In this document: positions 1 to 7,723 of the stretch, in pieces
Layout: each line of letters starts with the position of its first letter
Numbering within the stretch: the first letter of the stretch is position 1
Assembly (NCBI RefSeq): GCF_014838715.1
Contig: NZ_CP061947.1
Location: forward strand, 5,198,001-5,262,000
Source: Algoriphagus sp. Y33
Lineage (GTDB): Bacteria > Bacteroidota > Bacteroidia > Cytophagales > Cyclobacteriaceae
Length of the DNA stretch: 64,000 nucleotides
Reading direction: 5' to 3'
The notes under the pieces: generated by a model
The model's input: the letters and a program-made list of their open reading frames with translations, nothing else
The model's database searches: none
Told to the model about the DNA's origin: nothing
Made by a program: the position numbers and the translations under genes

Positions 1-170
1 TAGAACAGCTGAACAAATACTTTGCGAAATGGGAGCAAGTGAAGCGTTTCAGCCTATTATCAGCACCTTGGGGGATTGAATCGGGGGAATTGACTCCCAC
101 TATGAAATTAAAGAGAAAAGCGATTTTGCAGAAATACCAAGCCGAAATTAAGCTTATCTATCAGGAATGA
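1..170 (+). CDS. long-chain acyl-CoA synthetase, C-terminal fragment
   Basis: An open frame enters from the left edge (codons start at base 3) and stops with TGA at 168-170. The last ~55 residues include the segment GELTPTMKLKRKAI followed by a tyrosine, the usual C-terminal signature of AMP-forming long-chain fatty-acid CoA ligases (catalytic lysine region and adenylation end). The enzyme would activate free fatty acids to acyl-CoA, which feeds the beta-oxidation operon starting about 250 bases downstream on the same strand. Only the tail is visible, so substrate class is inferred from the motif and context. Confidence 0.75.
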   Translation, partial: EQLNKYFAKWEQVKRFSLLSAPWGIESGELTPTMKLKRKAILQKYQAEIKLIYQE

Positions 171-222
171 TGAGCTGATTTAGAATACTTTACATTTTTT
201 TTAACATTAGTAAATCCTATTG

Positions 223-300
223 TCAAAGGAGGCATTTTTTACAAATATTCTGGTTCTACTGAATTATTTTTCATTTCCATCATCAAGGGAGGCTTTTTGT
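223..300 (+). repeat. near-identical 18-bp direct repeat, 60 bp apart
   Basis: Two copies of TCAARGGAGGCWTTTTKT begin at 223 and 283, exactly 60 bases apart, with 15 of 18 positions identical. They lie between the acyl-CoA synthetase stop and the MarR promoter. No hairpin or reading frame explains them. They could be upstream activator sites or chance. Confidence 0.35.
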
Positions 301-325
301 TGAATTCTCCGTAAATGTCAATTTG
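296..325 (+). promoter_or_regulatory. candidate Bacteroidota-type promoter of the marR-fad operon
   Basis: TTTG at 296-299 is followed after 18 bases by TCAATTTG at 318-325, one mismatch from the Bacteroidota -7 consensus TAnnTTTG. Transcription would begin near base 330-332, inside the first palindrome described next. This is pattern matching only. Confidence 0.4.
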
Positions 326-327
326 TG

Positions 328-367
328 ATGCATGCATAACTTTTTTCAATATAGTATGCATGCATAC
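328..367. promoter_or_regulatory. paired palindromic operators, probable MarR sites
   Basis: ATGCATGCAT occurs at 328-337 and again at 356-365. The second copy sits in a perfect 14-bp palindrome GTATGCATGCATAC (354-367). Their centres are 28 bp apart, close to three helical turns, so two dimers could bind the same face. The first site overlaps the predicted transcription start and the second is about 50 bp before the marR start. Autorepression by the adjacent MarR protein is the simplest reading; this is inferred. Confidence 0.55.
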
Positions 368-416
368 ATTATTTTTTGTACATTAGAAATCGTTAAAATT
401 GAAGCAATTCGGAGAG

Positions 417-887
417 ATGAAGAGAGAAGAAACAGTTGATTATCATATAAAAAGTGCCTGGCACGCCATCTCCAGAATGTACAATCAGCAGGCTGCCGCA
501 GAAGGTTTTACTACTGCCATCGGCTTTGTACTGATCAACATCAATTCGAAGGAAGGAACACCGGCTACCAAAATTGCGCCGCAAATAGGCTTGGAGACCA
601 GAAGCCTAACCCGTATGCTGAAGACGATGGAAGAAAAAGGACTTATTTTCAAAAAACCGGATTTGGTGGACAAACGGTCTGTCCGGATCTACCTTACAGA
701 AAAAGGGAAAAAGAAAAAGGAAATTTCAGTAAATACCATTCGGGAATTCAATGAACAGGTGCGTGGAGTGATCAGCGAAGAAGAGTTGAACAGCTTTTTT
801 AGCGTATTTGAAAAGATACAGCTGGTCATCGATCAGGTGCAGATTGATAAGGGAGTAGATATCAACAAACCAATATTTGAATTATGA
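417..887 (+). CDS. MarR-family transcriptional regulator
   Basis: A 156-residue winged-helix protein. The core shows the MarR pattern: a recognition helix around IGLETRSLTRMLKTMEEKGLI (residues ~55-75), the wing DLVDKRSVRIYLTEKG (~80-95), and N- and C-terminal dimerisation helices. I choose the ATG at 417 over the TTG at 399, because family members begin just before the first dimerisation helix and a GGAG lies a few bases upstream. The gene is the first of a unit with beta-oxidation genes on the same strand (35 bases to fadN). It therefore probably senses acyl-CoA or fatty acid and controls this operon through the ATGCATGCAT palindromes. The ligand is not visible from sequence. Confidence 0.85.
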   Translation: MKREETVDYHIKSAWHAISRMYNQQAAAEGFTTAIGFVLININSKEGTPATKIAPQIGLETRSLTRMLKTMEEKGLIFKKPDLVDKRSVRIYLTEKGKKKKEISVNTIREFNEQVRGVISEEELNSFFSVFEKIQLVIDQVQIDKGVDINKPIFEL

Positions 888-922
888 ACCAATAACCGCC
901 ACTAGGCTAAAAGCCCAAAATT

Positions 923-3328
923 ATGAACAGAACCATTAAAAAAGTTGCCGTTTTAGGTTCGGGAGTTATGGGATCCAGAATTGCCTGTCATTTCGCCAAT
1001 ATTGGCGTTCAGGTACTTTTATTGGACATTGTACCTTTTGAACTCTCAGAGCAGGAACAGAAAAAAGGACTCACTAAGGATCATCCTATGGTCAGAAACC
1101 GGATAGTAAACGAAGCTTTGCAAAGCACATTGAAGTCAAATCCTTCAGCTATCTATGATAAAGCTTTTGCATCCAGGATTACCACAGGAAATTTTGATGA
1201 TGACCTTCCCAAGATAAAGGACTATGATTGGGTAATCGAAGTAATTGTGGAAAGATTGGATATTAAGCAGGGTCTTTTTGAAAAAGTAGAAAAATGTAGA
1301 AAACCGGGCACACTGATCACCTCCAATACTTCCGGTATTCCTATGCATATGATGTGTGAAGGAAGGTCGGAAGACTTTCAGGAGAATTTTGTAGGAACAC
1401 ACTTTTTCAATCCACCCCGGTATCTGAGACTTTTGGAGATTATTCCAGGTCCTAAAACAAAGCCGGAGATCGTGGATTTTATGATGGAATATGGTGATAA
1501 ATTCCTTGGAAAAGAAACCGTGCTGTGTAAGGATACACCGGCGTTTATAGCAAATAGAATTGGTGTATATGCAATTATTTCGGCCATGCACACCATTGAG
1601 AAAATGGGGCTTGGAGTATCTGAAGTGGATAAATTGACCGGAACGATCATAGGTCGGGCCAAATCCGCCACTTTCCGAACCATGGATGTGGTCGGTTTGG
1701 ATACTACCGTGAATGTGGCCAATAATCTTTACAAAGCCCTTCCGGATGATGAATCCAGAGATAAATTCAAGCTTCCGAAAATAGTAGAGGTTTTACACAG
1801 CAATAAGTGGTTCGGGGATAAGACTGGGCAGGGATACTTCAAAATGATCCGTCACAAAGATGGCTCCAAAGAGTTGAAGGAAATAGACTTTGAGACGTTC
1901 GAATATAAGGAGGTAGAAAAGCCAAAATTCAAAGCTTTGGAAGCTGCAAAGGAATTTGAAGACCTTAGAAAGCGGATCAAATATCTGGTGAATTTTGATG
2001 ATCGTGCAGGCGAGTTTTACCGTGCGACTTATTACGATTTGTTCAGATACTGTTCCAATCGCATCCCGGAGATTTCTGATGAACTGTATAGAATAGATCA
2101 GGCAGTTTCTGCCGGTTTTGGCTGGGAGCTTGGGCCATTCGAAACATGGGATGTTCTGGGTGTGAAGGAGACCGTGGACAAGATGGAAGCAGCCGGTGAG
2201 AAGCCCGCAGCTTGGGTTTATGAGATGCTGGAAGCAGGAAATGATTCTTTTTACAAAGTAGAAAACGGTAAAAAGCATTATTACGACATTCCCAGTAAAT
2301 CCTATCTCGAAATTCCGGGTCTGGAAGAATTCATTATTTTGGACACACTGAAATCTGCAGGTAAGAAAATATGGAATAATCCCGGAGCATCTGTCTATGA
2401 TATGGGCGATGATGTGATCGGCCTGGAGTTTCATACCAAGATGAATTCCATGGGAGCTGAGGTCATCGAAGGGATCAATACGGCTATCGGTATGGCTGAG
2501 AAGTCTCATAAAGGTCTGGTAATCGGCAATGAGGGAGCAAATTTCTCTGCCGGAGCCAATTTGGCCATGCTGTTTATGTTTGCAGGAGATCAGGATTTCG
2601 ACGAGATCAACCTAATGATTGCGCAGTTTCAGAATACGATGATGCGGGCACGTTTTTCTTCAGTTCCTGTAGTAGTTGCTCCACATAATATGGCTCTGGG
2701 TGGTGGATGCGAGCTTTCTCTACACTCAGATCACGTACAGGCTCACGCTGAATTGTATATGGGGCTGGTAGAAGTTGGGGTAGGTTTGATTCCTGCCGGT
2801 GGTGGTACCAAGGAGATGACGCTGAGATTTTCCAATAGTTTGATTTCAGGGGATGTGGAACTGAACCAGTTGCAAGAATACTTCATGAACATTGCCATGG
2901 CGAAAGTTTCCACTTCAGCCGAAGAAGCCAGAAATCTGGGTTATTTGAGAAAATCAGACGGAATAACGCTAAACAGAAAGCGGCAATTGGCAGAGGCGAA
3001 AGGCAAGGTGCTATCGATGCATGAAGCAGGATATACGCAGCCTATCGAGCAGACAACTATTAAAGTTCTGGGTAAGGAGTCGCTTGCATTGTTCGATGCC
3101 GGGGTGACCGGAATGCAGTATGGTGCATATATCTCTGAGCATGACGCGAAAATTGCCAGAAAACTGGCTTGGGTAATGTCGGGAGGTGATCTGTCTTCAC
3201 CTACAGAAGTTTCCGAACGATACCTTCTTGACTTGGAGCGGGAAGCTTTCCTGAGTTTGACAGGAGAGAAGAAAACGCTGGAGAGAATCCACAGTATTCT
3301 ATTTAAGGGAAAACCGCTGAGAAATTAG
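923..3328 (+). CDS. fadN: 3-hydroxyacyl-CoA dehydrogenase / enoyl-CoA hydratase, FadN type
   Basis: An 801-residue bifunctional beta-oxidation enzyme. The N-terminal NAD-binding fold has GSGVMG at residues 12-17. The hydroxyacyl-CoA dehydrogenase signature HFFNPPRYLRLLEIIPG starts near residue 160. A C-terminal crotonase domain (from ~480) has the oxyanion-hole segment NFSAGANL (~540), GGGCE (~593-597) and VEVGVGLIPAGGG (~615-628), which supply the two expected glutamates. The order dehydrogenase-then-hydratase is that of FadN/YusL rather than E. coli FadB. It would hydrate enoyl-CoA and oxidise the product for the thiolase encoded next. Confidence 0.92.
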   Translation: MNRTIKKVAVLGSGVMGSRIACHFANIGVQVLLLDIVPFELSEQEQKKGLTKDHPMVRNRIVNEALQSTLKSNPSAIYDKAFASRITTGNFDDDLPKIKDYDWVIEVIVERLDIKQGLFEKVEKCRKPGTLITSNTSGIPMHMMCEGRSEDFQENFVGTHFFNPPRYLRLLEIIPGPKTKPEIVDFMMEYGDKFLGKETVLCKDTPAFIANRIGVYAIISAMHTIEKMGLGVSEVDKLTGTIIGRAKSATFRTMDVVGLDTTVNVANNLYKALPDDESRDKFKLPKIVEVLHSNKWFGDKTGQGYFKMIRHKDGSKELKEIDFETFEYKEVEKPKFKALEAAKEFEDLRKRIKYLVNFDDRAGEFYRATYYDLFRYCSNRIPEISDELYRIDQAVSAGFGWELGPFETWDVLGVKETVDKMEAAGEKPAAWVYEMLEAGNDSFYKVENGKKHYYDIPSKSYLEIPGLEEFIILDTLKSAGKKIWNNPGASVYDMGDDVIGLEFHTKMNSMGAEVIEGINTAIGMAEKSHKGLVIGNEGANFSAGANLAMLFMFAGDQDFDEINLMIAQFQNTMMRARFSSVPVVVAPHNMALGGGCELSLHSDHVQAHAELYMGLVEVGVGLIPAGGGTKEMTLRFSNSLISGDVELNQLQEYFMNIAMAKVSTSAEEARNLGYLRKSDGITLNRKRQLAEAKGKVLSMHEAGYTQPIEQTTIKVLGKESLALFDAGVTGMQYGAYISEHDAKIARKLAWVMSGGDLSSPTEVSERYLLDLEREAFLSLTGEKKTLERIHSILFKGKPLRN

Positions 3329-3332
3329 TATC

Positions 3333-3794
3333 AAGTATCAAGAACTAAGAGTCAAGAACCAAGAATTAAGAGTTTAACCAAAAATCCCTGTCGTGCATAA
3401 TTTTAAGAATTTGAAAATTTGGAAAAAGTCAGTTGATCTAGCTGTTAAAATCTATCATATAACAGCAGAATTTCCAGTTTCTGAAAAGTTTGGAATTACT
3501 TCTCAAATGCGTAGGGCAGGGGTTTCCATTCCTTCCAATATTGCTGAAGGAACAGCTAAGTCCACTTCAAAGTCTTTTTCGAATTCTCTTGAAATAAGCT
3601 TAGGAGAAAGTTTCGAACTGGAAACACAGATGATAATCGCTGAAAGAGTAAATCTTATTTCTAATGAAGTTGCAGCGGAATTGGAAGCTAATATTTCTGA
3701 AGTACAAAGGATGATCGTTGGCTTTAAATCAACATTGAACCCTTAGTATCTAGTCTCTAAAGTCTAGATTCTTGTTTCTAAAATCTTGATACTT
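3333..3794. mobile_element. S23-gene unit 1, framed by inverted repeats
   Basis: The spacer between fadN and fadA is filled by a 462-bp unit. An 11-bp perfect inverted repeat, AAGTATCAAGA at 3333-3343 and its complement at 3784-3794, bounds it. Between each end and the S23 gene lie imperfect AAGA/TCTT-type tracts (for example AGAACTAAGAGTCAAGAACC on the left and TCTCTAAAGTCTAGATTCTTG on the right). The left arm begins within a few bases of the fadN stop and the right arm begins directly at the S23 stop. This looks like a small inserted cassette; mobility is inferred, as no transposase is present. Confidence 0.45.
3393..3746 (+). CDS. four-helix-bundle protein, S23 / 23S rRNA intervening-sequence family
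   Basis: A 117-residue, mostly helical protein with the family hallmark QMRRAGVSIPSNIAEG (~residues 43-58). It starts with GTG. The start is supported by its paralogue at 5075, which begins with the same MHNxKxLxxWK pattern. The family is named for ORFs inside 23S rRNA intervening sequences and is related to the Avd accessory proteins of diversity-generating retroelements; no rRNA or reverse transcriptase is present here. The gene lies inside a fatty-acid oxidation operon and would be co-transcribed with it. Its function is unknown. Confidence 0.85.
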   Translation: MHNFKNLKIWKKSVDLAVKIYHITAEFPVSEKFGITSQMRRAGVSIPSNIAEGTAKSTSKSFSNSLEISLGESFELETQMIIAERVNLISNEVAAELEANISEVQRMIVGFKSTLNP

Positions 3795-3829
3795 CATTAA
3801 CCCAAACACTCAAATAACTCGAAAATAAC

Positions 3830-5005
3830 ATGGAAGCATATATAGTAAATGGATATAGATCGGCGGTGGGAAAAGCCAAAAAAGGCGGATTTAGATTCTA
3901 TCGCCCCGATGATTTGGCTGCGGATGTGATCAAGCATTTGGTAGCAAATACACCCGGATTGGAAACCAAAATGGTAGATGACCTGATCGTGGGTAATGCG
4001 GTTCCGGAGGCGGAACAGGGAATGCAGATGGGCAGAATGATATCACTTCTCGCCTTGGGAGTTGAAAATCCCGGATTTATCGTGAACCGCTATTGCGGTT
4101 CGGGAATCGAAGCCATTGCATTGGCAGTAGGAAAAGTAAAGGCCGGAATGGCGGATTGCATCATTGCGGGAGGGACAGAATCTATGTCTCTGGTGCCGAT
4201 GATGGGATATAAGACTGTATTGAATTATAAAATAGCGAAGGAGAATCCTTCCTATTATATCAGCATGGGATTGACGGCTGAAGAGCTGGCAAAAGAATAC
4301 AGTATTACCCGAGAAGAATCTGATGCTTTTTCGGTGAGATCCCATGAGAAAGCCATAGCGGCCATAGCAGCTGGGAAATTCAAAGATGAGATCGTACCGG
4401 TGGAAGTAGAAGAGACTTACCTCGATGAAAAAGGCAAGAAGAAAACCCGAAAATATGTGGTGGATACGGACGAGGGACCCCGTCCGGGAACTACGATGGA
4501 AGTGCTGTCAGGATTGAAACCGGCTTTCAAAAATGGTGGGCAGGTCACGGCCGGAAATTCATCCCAAACTTCTGACGGAGCAGCTTTCGTAGTCGTGATG
4601 TCAGAGCGGATGGTGAAGGAATTGAATATTGAGCCGGTTGCCAGAATGATGTCTTATAGTACTGCGGGAGTTGATCCCAGAATTATGGGAATAGGCCCAA
4701 AGTTGGCGATTCCAAAAGCACTGAAGCAGGCAGGACTAAGTTTGAATGATATTGATTTGATCGAACTCAACGAGGCGTTTGCCGCACAGGGATTAGCTGT
4801 GATCAAGGCGTTGGAACTCAATCCGGATATTGTCAATGTAAATGGTGGAGCTGTTGCTCTAGGTCACCCGCTGGGATGTACGGGGGCAAAACTTTCTGTT
4901 CAAATTTTCAATGAACTGCGGAGACAGAACAAGAAGTACGGACTGGTTACGGCATGCGTAGGTGGTGGTCAGGGGGTTGCGGGGGTATATGAGCTTTTGA
5001 AGTAG
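3830..5005 (+). CDS. fadA: acetyl-CoA acyltransferase (3-ketoacyl-CoA thiolase)
   Basis: A 391-residue thiolase. All catalytic elements are visible: nucleophile Cys89 in CGSGIEA, NEAFA (~315-319), His346 in GHPLG, and the second acid/base Cys376 in ACVGGG near the C-terminus. The length is typical. It cleaves 3-ketoacyl-CoA to acetyl-CoA plus shortened acyl-CoA, completing the cycle begun by the neighbouring acyl-CoA dehydrogenase and FadN enzymes. An S23-gene unit lies on each side of it, so its spacing to fadN is much larger than is normal for this operon. Confidence 0.93.
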   Translation: MEAYIVNGYRSAVGKAKKGGFRFYRPDDLAADVIKHLVANTPGLETKMVDDLIVGNAVPEAEQGMQMGRMISLLALGVENPGFIVNRYCGSGIEAIALAVGKVKAGMADCIIAGGTESMSLVPMMGYKTVLNYKIAKENPSYYISMGLTAEELAKEYSITREESDAFSVRSHEKAIAAIAAGKFKDEIVPVEVEETYLDEKGKKKTRKYVVDTDEGPRPGTTMEVLSGLKPAFKNGGQVTAGNSSQTSDGAAFVVVMSERMVKELNIEPVARMMSYSTAGVDPRIMGIGPKLAIPKALKQAGLSLNDIDLIELNEAFAAQGLAVIKALELNPDIVNVNGGAVALGHPLGCTGAKLSVQIFNELRRQNKKYGLVTACVGGGQGVAGVYELLK

Positions 5006-5007
5006 AA

Positions 5008-5476
5008 AGACATAAGACAATAGAACCTAGTGCTAATCTATCAATACGATTGTTCCAACTGATTAATATCAAACATGCATAATTACAAAGAGCTATTTGT
5101 CTGGAAAAGAGCGATTAAACTGTCTGCTCATATTTATAAATTGACAGCCGATTTTCCTATTGAGGAAAGGTTTGGATTGATTTCCCAAATGCGAAGAGCT
5201 TCAGTTTCTGTTCTTTCTAATATAGCTGAAGGTGGGGGAAGAAGGACAGATAAAGAATTTGTGCATTTCCTTGGAATTGCTCATGGTTCAATATGTGAAT
5301 TAGAAGCCCAACTCTATGTCAGTATAGAATTAGAATATACTGATTTGGAAAAAATTGATTTTGTTACAAACGAAATCACTGAAATACAAAAAATGCTGTA
5401 CGCACTAATTATAAAGTTCGATACCAAATCGAGCTAAATCTAGCGTCTAAAGTCTTACGTCTATAATCTTAAGTCT
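5008..5476. mobile_element. S23-gene unit 2, framed by inverted repeats
   Basis: The thiolase-acyl-CoA dehydrogenase spacer holds a second unit. AGACATAAGACAATAGAAC at 5008-5026 is matched by the complement of 5458-5476 at 14 of 19 positions. The right flank (5438-5476) is a run of loosely repeated TCTAAAGTCT-like words. The left arm starts three bases after the thiolase stop, and the right arm ends eight bases before the acyl-CoA dehydrogenase ATG. The architecture matches unit 1 but the arm sequence differs, so the two are related by design rather than by recent duplication. Confidence 0.42.
5075..5437 (+). CDS. four-helix-bundle protein, S23 / 23S rRNA intervening-sequence family
   Basis: A 120-residue helical protein with the family motif QMRRASVSVLSNIAEGGGR (~residues 43-61). 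The usual Pro or Ala before SNIAEG is Leu here. It is clearly diverged from the copy at 3393 (common blocks: MHNxKxL, SQMRRA, SNIAEG), so the two were not produced by a recent local duplication. It sits between fadA and the acyl-CoA dehydrogenase gene on the coding strand and would be transcribed with them. Role unknown. Confidence 0.85.
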   Translation: MHNYKELFVWKRAIKLSAHIYKLTADFPIEERFGLISQMRRASVSVLSNIAEGGGRRTDKEFVHFLGIAHGSICELEAQLYVSIELEYTDLEKIDFVTNEITEIQKMLYALIIKFDTKSS

Positions 5477-5484
5477 AAATAACA

Positions 5485-7278
5485 ATGGCCACAATAACAA
5501 AATCAACCCAAGGAGGAGAATTTCTCATCAAGGAGACAGATGCGCAAGACATCTTTATCCCTGCAGAATTTACAGAAGAGCAACGAATGATGGCTCAAGC
5601 CTGCCAGGATTTTATTGATACCGAGATCACGCCCCACGTGCAGGAGATCGATAGTATGAAAGATCCTGACCTTATACCGAGAATTTTCAAAAAAGCCGGA
5701 GATCTAGGTCTTTTGGGAATTACAGTCCCCGAGGAATATGGAGGAATGGGGATGAGTTTTAATACTTCCATGCTGATCGCAGATATTATCGGCTCGGCAG
5801 GCTCGTTTTCCACTACCTATGGTGCACATACAGGGATAGGTACCCTTCCGATCCTGTATTATGGCACTGAGGAGCAGAAGAAAAAATATCTGCCAAAGCT
5901 TGCCACAGGCGAATGGGCAGCTTGCTATTGTTTGACAGAACCGGATGCAGGTTCTGATGCAAACAGTGGTAAAACCAAAGCTATGCTTTCTGAAGATGGT
6001 AAAACGTACCTTCTCAACGGCCAGAAAATGTGGATTTCAAATGCAGGTTTTGCGGATTTATTCATTGTTTTTGCCAAAATCGAAGATGACAAAAATCTGA
6101 CAGCATTCATTGTAGAGAAGTCCTTCGGAGGGATCACGATGAATGAGGAAGAGAAAAAGATGGGTATCAAAGGCTCTTCTACCCGTCAGGTGTTTTTCAA
6201 TGATTGTCCTGTACCTGCGGAAAATATGCTTTCGGATCGTCAGAACGGATTTAAAATCGCCGTGAATATTCTGAACATCGGTAGAGTAAAACTCGGTGCC
6301 GGCGTATTGGGAGGGGTGAGGACAGTCACTACCAATGCGATCAAGTATTCCACTGAGCGGAAGCAGTTTGGAGTAAGCATCAATTCTTTCGGAGCGATCA
6401 AGTCCAAACTTGCAGAGATGGCAACCAAATCATACGTCTCTGAGGCACTTTGCTATCGCGCTGGTCAGGACATCGAAAATAAAATCAATGCTTTGGAAGC
6501 AGATGGAATGGATGCCAATCAGGCAAAATTGAAAGGTGTGGAAGCTTTTGCAATTGAGTGCGCCATCGCAAAAGTGCAATGTTCTGAAGTATTGGATTAT
6601 GTAGTAGATCAGGGAGTGCAGATTTATGGGGGCATGGGATATTCGGCCGATGCACCTATGGAGCGTGCATACCGTGATGCCAGGATATCCAGAATCTATG
6701 AAGGAACGAACGAAATCAACCGTATTTTGATGGTAGGAATGCTACTGAAGCGTGCGATGAAGGGAGAGATCAATATTTTTGATCCCGCAATGGCTGTTTC
6801 CAAAGAGCTTACATCCGTGCCGTCATTTGAGACAACTGACACCTCCGAGCTTTTTGCAGCTGAGAAAGAAGTGCTCAAAAAACTGAAAAAGGTATTTCTC
6901 ATGGTCGGAGGCAAAGCGGCCATGACACTTCAGGACAAGATCGAAGATGAGCAGGAAATTATGATGAACCTTGCTGATGTGATGATCGAAATCTACGCAA
7001 GTGAGTCAGCTATCCTTCGGACAGAGAAACTTGTCTCCCTCAAAGGAGAAGAGGCTTGCAAAAACCAAATAGCTATGACGCAGATTTATCTTTCCGAAGC
7101 CGTTGATAAAATTGCTACTGCAGCGAAGGAAGCCATAGGTAGCTTCACCAAAGGGGATGAGCAAAAAGTGATGCTGATGGGCTTGAAGAGATTTACCAAA
7201 TCGGAGCTTTATAATACGAAAGAATTGAGAAGGCAAATTGCTGACTATATGATTGATCAAGGCAAATATCCGTTTTAA
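5485..7278 (+). CDS. acyl-CoA dehydrogenase with C-terminal extension
   Basis: A 597-residue FAD enzyme catalysing the first, alpha-beta desaturating step of fatty-acid oxidation. N-terminal helical, middle beta and C-terminal helical domains occupy ~20-420. CLTEPDAGSDA (~residues 151-161) and WISNAGFAD are flavin/substrate contacts, and the catalytic base is Glu406 in IYEGTNEI. Ordinary medium-chain enzymes end near 385-400; here about 180 further helical residues follow, as in the VLCAD-like class common in this phylum, which suggests long-chain substrates. It is the last enzyme gene of the operon. Confidence 0.92.
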   Translation: MATITKSTQGGEFLIKETDAQDIFIPAEFTEEQRMMAQACQDFIDTEITPHVQEIDSMKDPDLIPRIFKKAGDLGLLGITVPEEYGGMGMSFNTSMLIADIIGSAGSFSTTYGAHTGIGTLPILYYGTEEQKKKYLPKLATGEWAACYCLTEPDAGSDANSGKTKAMLSEDGKTYLLNGQKMWISNAGFADLFIVFAKIEDDKNLTAFIVEKSFGGITMNEEEKKMGIKGSSTRQVFFNDCPVPAENMLSDRQNGFKIAVNILNIGRVKLGAGVLGGVRTVTTNAIKYSTERKQFGVSINSFGAIKSKLAEMATKSYVSEALCYRAGQDIENKINALEADGMDANQAKLKGVEAFAIECAIAKVQCSEVLDYVVDQGVQIYGGMGYSADAPMERAYRDARISRIYEGTNEINRILMVGMLLKRAMKGEINIFDPAMAVSKELTSVPSFETTDTSELFAAEKEVLKKLKKVFLMVGGKAAMTLQDKIEDEQEIMMNLADVMIEIYASESAILRTEKLVSLKGEEACKNQIAMTQIYLSEAVDKIATAAKEAIGSFTKGDEQKVMLMGLKRFTKSELYNTKELRRQIADYMIDQGKYPF

Positions 7279-7341
7279 GTAGACAGCCACAGTATTCAGT
7301 CGCAGTTGTACAGTGACCGCTGTGACTGAATACCGACTACT
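7278..7341. repeat. gene-less inverted repeat after the fad operon
   Basis: GTATTCAGTC at 7292-7301 pairs perfectly with GACTGAATAC at 7324-7333. The pairing extends through CAG/CTG inside, and AGTAG (7278-7282) matches CTACT (7337-7341) at the outside. The unit begins at the last base of the acyl-CoA dehydrogenase stop, as the arms of the two S23 units begin at stop codons. No T-run follows, so it is not a typical terminator. It may be an empty or collapsed version of the same kind of element, which is an inference. Confidence 0.5.
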
Positions 7342-7440
7342 ACTCTTCATCCATAAAATAATTAGGGACATTTAGATTGAGCCGTTGAGAATTCGCGTTA
7401 ACTTAACAAGAATCAATTACATCATTTGATCAATGAAACT

Positions 7441-7554
7441 ATGGCTAAGCAACCGGAAGGTAAACCTAAGAATGATAAATCTCAGGCTACAAAAACGCTA
7501 AAGGAAAAGCGGGCGGCAAAAGCCGCAAAGAAAGAAAGTAAGAAAAACAGTTAA
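7441..7554 (+). CDS. small lysine/alanine-rich basic protein
   Basis: A 37-residue frame starting ATG at 7441 and ending TAA at 7552-7554. The protein is very basic and hydrophilic, rich in Lys and Ala with a KEKRAAKAAKK core. It starts 163 bases after the fad operon and ends seven bases before a strong hairpin-T-run, the arrangement expected for a real short gene. I do not recognise a characterised family; such tails are typical of small nucleic-acid-binding or ribosome-associated proteins. Confidence 0.55.
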   Translation: MAKQPEGKPKNDKSQATKTLKEKRAAKAAKKESKKNS

Positions 7555-7561
7555 TCAACTG

Positions 7562-7590
7562 ACAGGGGCTTTAGGCTCCTGTTTTTTTTG
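7562..7590 (+). terminator. intrinsic terminator
   Basis: ACAGGGGC (7562-7569), loop TTTAG, GCTCCTGT (7575-7582), then a run of T. One G-U pair is in the stem. It follows the 37-residue basic protein gene. Confidence 0.8.
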
Positions 7591-7723
7591 ATATATCTGC
7601 CATTTTTCTGCCCCATCCCTTTAAATCTGCTCAGATTAATGCTTTCCAATTCATTCAGGAAGGTGCCTCCGTATCTGGTCAATGTTTACAAACTGACAGT
7701 TCCAAAACGTCTTAACCCACAAA

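Noticed and set aside
1145..2509. Long minus-strand open frames opposite fadN
   Set aside because: They are shadows of a full-length, motif-rich gene and show no domain or start context.
3393..3746. 23S rRNA intervening sequence
   Set aside because: No rRNA sequence flanks either S23 gene; the neighbours are protein genes.
3393..5437. Diversity-generating retroelement suggested by Avd-like S23 proteins
   Set aside because: No reverse transcriptase, template repeat or variable target gene is present nearby.
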